From an uncultured Prevotella sp. (GTDB lineage: Bacteria > Bacteroidota > Bacteroidia > Bacteroidales > Bacteroidaceae): a stretch of DNA of 64,000 nucleotides. The number at the start of each line of letters is the position of its first letter. Positions within the stretch are counted from its first letter, which is position 1. The stretch spans positions 23,231 through 87,230 of the forward strand of contig CAAGLS010000131.1 of assembly GCA_900770845.1 (NCBI GenBank). Direction: 5' to 3'. The notes under the pieces were generated by a model. That model was not told the origin of the DNA. It saw only the letters and a list, made by a program, of their open reading frames with translations, and ran no database searches. The position numbers were made by a program, and so were the translations under genes. Below are positions 1 through 8,215 of the stretch, piece after piece.

Positions 1-2
1 TC

Positions 3-50
3 TATGCTTCCCAAGCTCTCGTGGACAAGGCCAACAATGGACAATTGTAA
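3..50 (+). CDS. C-terminal end of an upstream gene (partial)
   Basis: Frame 3 is open from the window edge and encodes about 15 residues ending in DKANNGQL before a TAA at 48-50. A stable hairpin (89-122) follows at the distance expected of a terminator, which supports a real gene end here. Too little is visible to name the product. The other two forward frames are also open for part of this stretch, so the choice of frame is uncertain. Confidence 0.35.
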   Translation, partial: YASQALVDKANNGQL

Positions 51-88
51 CATTGATAGTGCCTTAGCGATAATAGTGTCAAACCATA

Positions 89-122
89 GGGAATGTTCTT
101 CCATCCACGGAAGAACATTCCC
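89..122 (+). terminator. Hairpin terminator of the upstream gene
   Basis: A perfect 14-bp inverted repeat (GGGAATGTTCTTCC and its complement) with a 6-nt loop is followed by CCTTTGTGTGTTTC, a weak T-rich tail. It sits between the partial upstream gene and the mtgA start at 139, so it probably ends the upstream transcript. Some read-through into mtgA is possible because no separate TAnnTTTG box is visible in the 16 nt between them. Confidence 0.6.
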
Positions 123-138
123 CTTTGTGTGTTTCTGA

Positions 139-879
139 ATGAAGCTATTGAAGAAGATTGTGGGTTGGGGGCTGTCTCTTTTTCTGGCCTCTTCCATCTT
201 GGCGGTTGTTGTCTACAAGTTTCTGCCGGTCTATGTCACGCCGCTCATGGTGATACGCCTTTTCCAGCAAGCTGGTGAGGGCGAGTCGTTGAAGTGGCAC
301 CACACGTGGGTCCCCATGGATGAGATTAGTCCCCACATGCCCGTGGCAGTGATGGCGAGTGAGGATCAGCGTTTTCTTCTTCATCATGGGTTCGACGTGA
401 ATGCCATAGAGAAGGCCGCAAGAAACAACATCAATGGCGGAAGAATCCACGGCGGCAGCACCATCTCGCAACAGACGGCGAAGAATGTTTTCCTGTGGCC
501 GGGGCGCAGCTGGGTGCGCAAGGGATTTGAGGCCTACTTCACCTTTCTCATCGAACTGATGTGGAGCAAGCAGCGCATCATGGAAGTCTATCTCAATTCC
601 ATAGAGATGGGCGATGGCATCTACGGCGTGGAGGCTTGTGCGGAGCATCATTTCGACAAGGAGGCCATCGACCTCACGCGTCCCCAATGCGCCCTGATAG
701 CCGCCACATTGCCCAATCCCCGAAAGTTCTCTTCCAAGGATCCTTCCCCCTACATCAAGCGACGCTCCGTGCAGATTCAGCACCAGATGCAGTTCATACC
801 CTCTTTTCCCAGGGAGGGGGAGGATTTTGACCCAAACACGTCCTCTGGCGGAGTCTACCGTAATCATCGTAAAAAATAA
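139..879 (+). CDS. mtgA: Monofunctional biosynthetic peptidoglycan transglycosylase
   Basis: Polymerises lipid II into glycan strands at the outer face of the cytoplasmic membrane. The 246-aa protein has one N-terminal membrane segment (about residues 8-28) and a single glycosyltransferase-51 domain. The catalytic Glu lies in ASEDQRF (E75) followed by HHGFD. The GGSTISQQ motif and the family stretch [15 protein letters not shown] are present. There is no transpeptidase domain, so this is the monofunctional type rather than a class A PBP. The ATG at 139 puts the membrane segment at the N-terminus. The helicase gene begins 8 nt downstream, suggesting co-transcription. Confidence 0.93.
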   Translation: MKLLKKIVGWGLSLFLASSILAVVVYKFLPVYVTPLMVIRLFQQAGEGESLKWHHTWVPMDEISPHMPVAVMASEDQRFLLHHGFDVNAIEKAARNNINGGRIHGGSTISQQTAKNVFLWPGRSWVRKGFEAYFTFLIELMWSKQRIMEVYLNSIEMGDGIYGVEACAEHHFDKEAIDLTRPQCALIAATLPNPRKFSSKDPSPYIKRRSVQIQHQMQFIPSFPREGEDFDPNTSSGGVYRNHRKK

Positions 880-887
880 TTTGTTCA

Positions 888-3383
<2,496 letters not shown>

Positions 3384-3384
3384 T

Positions 3385-3894
3385 ATGGATTTTTTGAGTT
3401 TAGTCACCAGTCGCCATTCCGTGCGCCGCTTTTCCTCCGAGCCTGTCGACGACAGGCAGTTGGACGCTGTGCTTGAGGCTGTGCGCCTGGCTCCGTCGGC
3501 CTGCAACAGGCAGCCGTGGAAGTTTCTCATAGTACGTTCCGAAGAGGCCAAGGCTCGTCTGCGCCAGTGCTACGACCGCAGTTGGTTCGCCTCTGCGCCC
3601 ATGTATATTGTCTGTCTTCGCGACATCGGTAGTGAGTGGGTGCGTCCCGACGACCACAAGCCACATGGCGACATCGATGTGGCCATAGCCACGGAGCATC
3701 TGTGTCTGGCCGCCGCCGAGCAGGGACTTGGCACGTGTTGGGTGTGCAATTTCGATGTGGCTCTCGTCAAGCAGCTTTTTCCCGTGGATGGTTTTGAACC
3801 CGTGGCCTTGATTCCCATTGGCCATCCCGCTCCCGACTGTCCGAATCCCGAAACGAGCAGAAAGCCATTGGAAGAGATTGTTGAGTGGCTGTAG
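3385..3894 (+). CDS. Nitroreductase-family flavoprotein
   Basis: FMN-dependent NAD(P)H oxidoreductase of the nitroreductase fold; the physiological substrate cannot be deduced. The 169-aa protein starts with the family pattern SRHSVRRFSSEPVDD, followed by APSACNRQPWKFLIV, where the Arg/Ser/Asn residues bind FMN phosphate. The C-terminal half has AAAEQGLGTCWVCNFD and PIGHPAPD, typical of short Bacteroidota nitroreductases. It is slightly shorter than the ~200-aa average but has all landmarks. It overlaps nothing and begins directly after the helicase stop. Confidence 0.9.
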   Translation: MDFLSLVTSRHSVRRFSSEPVDDRQLDAVLEAVRLAPSACNRQPWKFLIVRSEEAKARLRQCYDRSWFASAPMYIVCLRDIGSEWVRPDDHKPHGDIDVAIATEHLCLAAAEQGLGTCWVCNFDVALVKQLFPVDGFEPVALIPIGHPAPDCPNPETSRKPLEEIVEWL

Positions 3895-3931
3895 CCCTGT
3901 TCGCCTCTTGCCCCCTGGGGGTGGTGTGATC

Positions 3932-4016
3932 AAACGCGTTTGTTTTTTCTTCTGTCGATTTGAGCCACGTTTTTAGTAGGTCCGGCTGCATCGCTGAAGA
4001 AAAAACAAACGCGTTT
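3932..4016. repeat. Perfect 21-bp inverted repeat
   Basis: Arms at 3932-3952 and 3996-4016 are exact reverse complements of 21 bp (AAACGCGTTTG + T6 + CTTC), separated by 43 nt. Each arm itself carries the palindrome AAACGCGTTT. The 85-nt unit resembles a second unit at 4295-4378, so this appears to be one member of a small family located between the nitroreductase gene and the DUF4494 gene. As RNA it would form a long stem, with a U-run inside the stem rather than after it. Confidence 0.85.
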
Positions 4017-4181
4017 ATGGTTGGTTCCAGGCATAGGATTGAAGTGGGTTGCCTTTCACCCACCTTTCCTTATTCCTGACTGTATCAATGAATTTCCCCT
4101 AAGCTTGTGTGTGCCATTGTGTTATGGCAAGTCCCGTATAAGCCATCTACGTGCGAAAGACCATCTGCTTCTGTTCTGTGT

Positions 4182-4257
4182 CAGTTGTCGCGGACTATCG
4201 TGCCAGTTGTCACGGACTATCGTGACAATTGACACGGACTATCGTGACAACTGTCAC
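4182..4257. repeat. 22-bp palindromic tandem repeat, about 3.5 units
   Basis: Units at 4182-4203, 4204-4225, 4226-4247 and a partial one at 4248-4257. The unit reads approximately CAGTTGTCACGGACTATCGTGA. Across a unit junction, TTGTCACG and CGTGACAA are reverse complements around the spacer GACTAT, so each repeat can form a hairpin. A diverged copy of the same array is at 45506-45591, upstream of mutS2. There are no unique spacers, so it is not a CRISPR array. The array lies about 180-250 nt before the DUF4494 start. Confidence 0.85.
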
Positions 4258-4353
4258 AAATGTTGTCCGACGCTTCTTGAAGACTCCGAAGAGCGGGCTT
4301 ATGCTGTTCTTCGTCGGTTTGCACTACTTTCGGATAAGGTAGGTGGCATCTCG

Positions 4354-4407
4354 GAAGAAAAAATAAGCGGGCTTATTTTGTTCTTCGCCCGATTTACACT
4401 ACCTTTG
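4354..4407 (+). promoter_or_regulatory. Palindrome overlapping a -33/-7 promoter
   Basis: The -7 box TACCTTTG is at 4400-4407 and the -33 box TTTG at 4377-4380, 19 nt apart, a near-ideal Bacteroidota promoter. A near-perfect inverted repeat (arms 4354-4368 and 4371-4386, one 1-nt indel) overlaps the -33 box. Its position suggests an operator. A degenerate duplicate of the -7 half lies at about 4324-4331 (TACTTTCG). The DUF4494 start follows 27 nt after the -7 box. Confidence 0.7.
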
Positions 4408-4434
4408 CAGCGAAAAGAAAAAAATATCGAAAAA

Positions 4435-4941
4435 ATGAGATCAAGAACATCAGATTGGTTTGAAACCAAGATTCGTTACGACAAGACCCAAGAGGACGGC
4501 ACACAGAAGAAAGTCACTGAGCAATACGTTGTCGACGCGCTCAGCTTCACTGAGGCCGAAAGCTCCATCATAGAGGAAATGTCGTCGTATATCAGCGGCG
4601 ACTTCAAAATCACCGACATCAAGCCGGCCCCCTATCATGAGATATTCTTCTCTGACATGGAAAGTGACGACAAGTGGTTCAAGACAAAACTGCAGTTTAT
4701 CACCATCGACGAGAAGACGGAGAAGGAGAAACGCTCCAACGTGAACTATCTCGTTCAGGCCGGGACACTCGAAGGAGCTGTGAAGCATATCGGTGAGGTG
4801 ATGGGCACGACGATGAACGACTATGCCATCGCCAGCGTCGCCGAGACGATGATCATGGACGTGTTTGAACACAACGCACAGCCCAAGAAAGAGCAGCCCG
4901 ACGACAAGCCCGAGTACGAGGAACAGCCCAAGGCCGAGTAG
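4435..4941 (+). CDS. DUF4494 domain-containing protein
   Basis: Function unknown. The 168-aa protein matches the DUF4494 pattern I know from Bacteroidales: an N-terminal WFETKIRYDKTQEDG stretch, then YVVDALSFTEAES, then IFFSDMESDDKWFKTK and a charged C-terminus rich in Glu, Lys and Gln. No signal peptide or membrane segment is visible, so it is probably cytoplasmic. The reading frame stays open upstream to 4021, but the ATG at 4435 sits 27 nt after the promoter boxes and the family begins here, so I reject the longer version. The upstream region is unusually repeat-rich, suggesting complex regulation. Confidence 0.8.
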   Translation: MRSRTSDWFETKIRYDKTQEDGTQKKVTEQYVVDALSFTEAESSIIEEMSSYISGDFKITDIKPAPYHEIFFSDMESDDKWFKTKLQFITIDEKTEKEKRSNVNYLVQAGTLEGAVKHIGEVMGTTMNDYAIASVAETMIMDVFEHNAQPKKEQPDDKPEYEEQPKAE

Positions 4942-4992
4942 GAGGCTGCCAAGACAGAGGGATGCGAATGCCAAACAATAAATCTTAGGATT

Positions 4993-5670
4993 ATGAATGT
5001 AGAAGATGTAGCGAAAAACTTGCACGAGGTGGTGGACACGCTTCCAAGTGGTGTGCGTCTTGTTGCAATCAGTAAGTTCCACCCCAATGAGTATATCGAG
5101 GCCGCCTACCGCGAGGGGCAGCGCGTTTTCGGCGAGAGCCATGAGCAGGAGCTTGCCCGCAAGGTGGAGTCGCTCCCCAAGGACATCGAATGGCACTTCA
5201 TTGGCCATCTGCAAACCAACAAGGTGAAGTATATCGCTCCCTATATCAGCATGATAGAGGCCGTAGACTCGATGAAACTCTTGAAGGAGATTGACAAGCA
5301 GGCCGCCAAGCACGAGCGGGTCATCGACGTGCTGCTCGAACTCCACATCGCTGAGGAGGAAACCAAATACGGACTCACGTTGGACGCTTGCCGGAAACTG
5401 TTGGAGGAGGGCGAGTGGCGCAATCTGAAGCATGTGCACATCGCAGGACTTATGATGATGGCTTCCAATGTGGACGACGAGCAGCAGATTGCCTCAGAAT
5501 TTGACACGGCCAAGGACTTCTTCGATGAGGTCAAGGCCCGGTATTTTGCCGACGACCCTACGTTCAAGGAACGCTCGTGGGGCATGAGCCACGACTATCA
5601 GATTGCCGTCAGACACGGCTCCACCATGGTGCGCGTGGGAACAAGAATCTTCGGGCCGCGCGTGTATTGA
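4993..5670 (+). CDS. YggS/PLPBP-family pyridoxal phosphate homeostasis protein
   Basis: Binds PLP without known catalysis and buffers the cellular PLP and amino/keto-acid pools. The 225-aa single-domain alanine-racemase-type barrel shows the PLP lysine in LVAISKFHP (near residue 32), the GESHEQELARK motif, and WHFIGHLQTNKVKYI, which is diagnostic of the family. A C-terminal VRVGTRIFGPR matches the phosphate-binding end (usually GTxIFGxR). The start is 51 nt after the DUF4494 stop; a strong terminator follows at 5699. Confidence 0.94.
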   Translation: MNVEDVAKNLHEVVDTLPSGVRLVAISKFHPNEYIEAAYREGQRVFGESHEQELARKVESLPKDIEWHFIGHLQTNKVKYIAPYISMIEAVDSMKLLKEIDKQAAKHERVIDVLLELHIAEEETKYGLTLDACRKLLEEGEWRNLKHVHIAGLMMMASNVDDEQQIASEFDTAKDFFDEVKARYFADDPTFKERSWGMSHDYQIAVRHGSTMVRVGTRIFGPRVY

Positions 5671-5698
5671 TTCGTTTACAGCCTCATTTCCATAGGAT

Positions 5699-5740
5699 AA
5701 CGCCTTCAAGCAACTTGTGGTTTGCTTGAAGGCGTTTTGC
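5699..5740 (+). terminator. Rho-independent terminator after the YggS gene
   Basis: The inverted repeat AACGCCTTCAAGCAA / TTGCTTGAAGGCGTT with a short loop is followed by TTTTGC. It begins 28 nt after the YggS-family stop codon. Confidence 0.8.
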
Positions 5741-5929
5741 ATCTCTCGCTTTCCAATCCAGCTGGCTATCGTCAGATTGTAGCCTGTCGCATGTCGGCGG
5801 GAGGGAGGTAGTGGGGGAGGTGGGTAGTGGGACGCAAGGCGAGGGAGAGGGGAAAACCGAAACCAAGGAATTGGATTTTTGTGCTGCAAAATAATGAACG
5901 ATGAATGGTGGATTGTGGATGAAAAAGGC

Positions 5930-5937
5930 TATCTTTG
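5930..5937 (+). promoter_or_regulatory. -7 box of nspC, giving a nearly leaderless mRNA
   Basis: TATCTTTG matches TAnnTTTG exactly, and the ATG of nspC begins only 4 nt after it, so the transcript would start at or within a nucleotide or two of the start codon. No good TTTG is seen ~19-20 nt upstream. A G-rich stretch lies further upstream (5798-5855). Confidence 0.6.
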
Positions 5938-5941
5938 TGGC

Positions 5942-7108
5942 ATGAAAGTGAATTTGAAGACATTTGAGGGTGTCAACCGCCCCATGTACGTGCTTGAGGA
6001 ACAGCGGCTGAGAAACAACTTGGAAATCATCAGTGGTGTTGCGCGCCGTGCCGACGTGGAAATCATCATGGCCTTCAAGGCATACGCCTTGTGGCGCACC
6101 TTTCCCATCCTGCGTGAGTATATCGGCGCCACAACGGCAAGCTCGCTCTATGAGGCGCGGTTGGGAAAAGAGGAGTTTGGAGCTCCGGCCCATACTTTCT
6201 CCCCTGCCTATACGGATTATGAGATTGACGAGACAGCCCGATGCTCGTCGCATCTGATATTCAACTCGCTCAGCCAGTATGCGCGCTTCCACGAGAGGGC
6301 CTCACGGGCCAACGGAAAGTTGCTGATGGGGCTGCGAGTGAATCCTGAATACAGTGAGATTCAGACCCTGCTCTACAATCCTTGTGCGCCAGGCTCGCGC
6401 TTCGGTGTCCTGGCGGCGAGTCTGCCCGAGCAGTTGCCAGCCGACATCTCTGGTTTCCATATCCATTGCCACTGCGAGAGTGGAAGCGACGCCTTCGAGC
6501 ATACGCTGGCCCATATCGAGGACAAGTTCGCTCGGTGGTTTCCGCAGCTGAAATGGATCAACTTCGGTGGTGGCCATCTGATGACCCGCCGCGACTATGA
6601 TGTCGACCGCTTGGTGGCCACGTTGCAGCTGTTCCACCAACGCTATCCTTGGCTTCACGTCATACTGGAGCCGGGCAGCGCCTTCGGCTGGCAGACGGGA
6701 CCGTTGGTGAGCCAAGTGCAGGACATCGTGGAGAACCACGGAATCAAGACTGCCATCCTCAACGTCAGCTTTACCTGCCACATGCCCGACTGTCTGGAGA
6801 TGCCCTACCATCCGAGCGTGCGTGGCGCGCGTGTCGTCGACGAGGGCAGCTGCGGGGACGAGCCCCACGTCTATCGGCTTGGAGGCAACTCCTGCCTGAG
6901 TGGCGACTTTATGCAGAGCTGGGCTTTCGACCATGAGCTGCAGGTGGGGGAGAACATCATCTTCGAGGACATGCTCCACTACACTACGGTGAAGACAACA
7001 ATGTTCAACGGTGTGACCCATCCCGCCATCGTCCTGGCCCGTCCCGACGGCGAACTCGTTGCCCTCCGCGAGTTCGGCTATGAGGATTATAAGAACAGGA
7101 TGGACTGA
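5942..7108 (+). CDS. nspC: Carboxynorspermidine / carboxyspermidine decarboxylase
   Basis: PLP-dependent decarboxylase of the alanine-racemase fold (group IV) that forms spermidine or norspermidine from the carboxylated precursor. The 388-aa protein has the PLP lysine in IMAFKAYALW, HCHCESGSDAFE, the WINFGGGHLMTRRDYD glycine loop, and the second-subunit cysteine region GGNSCLSGDFM. The frame is open from 5879, but the ATG at 5942 gives the family N-terminus (MKVNLKTFEGVNRPMYVLEE) and lies just after the -7 box. Its usual partner, carboxynorspermidine dehydrogenase, is not in this window. Confidence 0.93.
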   Translation: MKVNLKTFEGVNRPMYVLEEQRLRNNLEIISGVARRADVEIIMAFKAYALWRTFPILREYIGATTASSLYEARLGKEEFGAPAHTFSPAYTDYEIDETARCSSHLIFNSLSQYARFHERASRANGKLLMGLRVNPEYSEIQTLLYNPCAPGSRFGVLAASLPEQLPADISGFHIHCHCESGSDAFEHTLAHIEDKFARWFPQLKWINFGGGHLMTRRDYDVDRLVATLQLFHQRYPWLHVILEPGSAFGWQTGPLVSQVQDIVENHGIKTAILNVSFTCHMPDCLEMPYHPSVRGARVVDEGSCGDEPHVYRLGGNSCLSGDFMQSWAFDHELQVGENIIFEDMLHYTTVKTTMFNGVTHPAIVLARPDGELVALREFGYEDYKNRMD

Positions 7109-7117
7109 AATACAAAT

Positions 7118-7382
7118 CACAATTCATAATTCTTGGCCGCATAATATAGGCTGGTCCTAAAAAATAGGTTTGGAAAACAAGACGATACGGACACGTGTTG
7201 TTTCGGTCGTCTTCTGCATCTGTGGGTCTCAAAACGTCAAGTCTCATCGGTCGTGTAGCCCGCTACGCTCCCTCTTCAACTTACGTATTGAGTCCCGATA
7301 GCATGCAGAATAAGCTTCGGCCTATTTTTTAGAACCGACTTGTCATATAAATTGTCTTTGGCGCAAAGAATTATGAATTGTG
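7118..7382. repeat. 17-bp inverted repeat enclosing repeat element copy 1
   Basis: CACAATTCATAATTCTT at 7118-7134 is the exact reverse complement of 7366-7382. The pair encloses the 192-bp palindromic element at 7149-7340. It fills the gap between the converging ends of nspC (+) and the PP2C-like gene (-). Neither of the other two element copies has this outer pair. Confidence 0.75.
7149..7340 (+). repeat. Dispersed near-palindromic element, copy 1 (192 bp)
   Basis: The terminal inverted repeats (7149-7168 and 7321-7340) match at 16 of 20 positions and share CTAAAAAATAGG. Inside are a subterminal inverted pair (CTCAAAACGTCAAGT against ACTTACGTATTGAG) and a central hairpin GTAGC-CC-GCTAC. The core from about 7200 to 7270 recurs at 49378-49454 (inverted) and 63898-63985. 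No coding capacity. It resembles a MITE or a long structured 3' element; no transposase is present in the window. Confidence 0.8.
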
Positions 7383-7384
7383 AA

Positions 7385-8215
7385 TCAAAAGAGGAATCTG
7401 ATATAGGCACGGTCGTCGAATGACTTCTGGTTTCTTCTCCAGCCTTTCGTGGCCTTGAAGTTTCCAATGCATAGAGGGTCGTCTTTCAATTGGCGCGCCA
7501 AGAGGTCTTCGCTCTCGCTGAGTGTGGGGCGAAGAAAAGGATAGCCGTCGGTGGCAAGCACAATCTCCTTGGGTTGGGCTTGCCACAGTCCCAACTTGCG
7601 GATGTTCAGACAGCGGGTCTTGCCCATCGGAATCTTGAACCCGTCGACCACGCTGTACTTGATGTTCTCGTATTTCATGGAGTTGACAAGTTCGGGCAGG
7701 ATGGCACTTCGGCCAACATCGTTGCTGCGGAGCTCTTCCACAGTGGCTCCCTCCCTCAGGGCGCCGCGCAGCACCTGGGAGCGGATGCCGGCCAGCATCG
7801 CCTCGCCCGGCTTGGGGTTGTCGAAATAGCGTCCGCCGATGATGCACTGGCAATCGCCTATCATCCACACCTCATGGCGATAGCGCGAGTAGACAACCAC
7901 GCTGGCGCACAGACGCTGCTCGGGGTGCGCCAGCAGCCTTTCTTTCACGGCGGATTCTGAAGGATAGGCCGAGGCGAGGGCGCGCGTCAGTCGTGTGGCG
8001 GCTATCTTGATGGTCGCCGCAAGGGGCAGGGCGGCTACGGCATCCTTGATCAGCAGCATGGCGTAGCGGCCGTTGGTCATCTGCGGATTGATGCGGAGCG
8101 GCGTCTTGCTCGTGCTGCCGTCGATAACGGCTATGAAGTCGTCAGTGACTGCTATGCCGTCCTCGCTCAGCTCGTCGCTGACCTTCCCTCTTATCAGGCT
8201 GTCGATGATTGTCAT
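7385..8215 (-). CDS. PP2C-like serine/threonine phosphatase
   Basis: Probable metal-dependent protein phosphatase. The 276-aa protein keeps the PP2C acidic landmarks in order: SEDG near residue 18, AVIDGSTS near 31, MIGDCQ near 125, VLATDGYP near 225 and a terminal FDDRAYI. These Asp residues coordinate the two metal ions in PP2C enzymes. No sensor or membrane segment is visible. The ATG at 8215 lies inside the end of ygiQ (74-nt overlap), and a later start would lose the first acidic motif. It ends the six-gene minus-strand run. The target protein is unknown; overall similarity to classical PP2C is weak, so substrate specificity may differ. Confidence 0.65.
   Translation of the reverse strand: MTIIDSLIRGKVSDELSEDGIAVTDDFIAVIDGSTSKTPLRINPQMTNGRYAMLLIKDAVAALPLAATIKIAATRLTRALASAYPSESAVKERLLAHPEQRLCASVVVYSRYRHEVWMIGDCQCIIGGRYFDNPKPGEAMLAGIRSQVLRGALREGATVEELRSNDVGRSAILPELVNSMKYENIKYSVVDGFKIPMGKTRCLNIRKLGLWQAQPKEIVLATDGYPFLRPTLSESEDLLARQLKDDPLCIGNFKATKGWRRNQKSFDDRAYIRFLF

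Noticed and set aside
4021..4434. N-terminal extension of the DUF4494 protein
   Set aside because: The frame is open, but it runs through the tandem repeats, the palindrome and the promoter boxes; the family begins at the ATG at 4435.
5798..5855. G-rich stretch upstream of nspC as a G-quadruplex switch
   Set aside because: Runs of three or more G occur, but spacing is irregular and nothing else supports a function; composition alone is not enough.
7149..7340. Insertion sequence with transposase
   Set aside because: Terminal repeats are present but there is no coding frame for a transposase in any of the three copies; recorded as a non-autonomous or structural repeat only.
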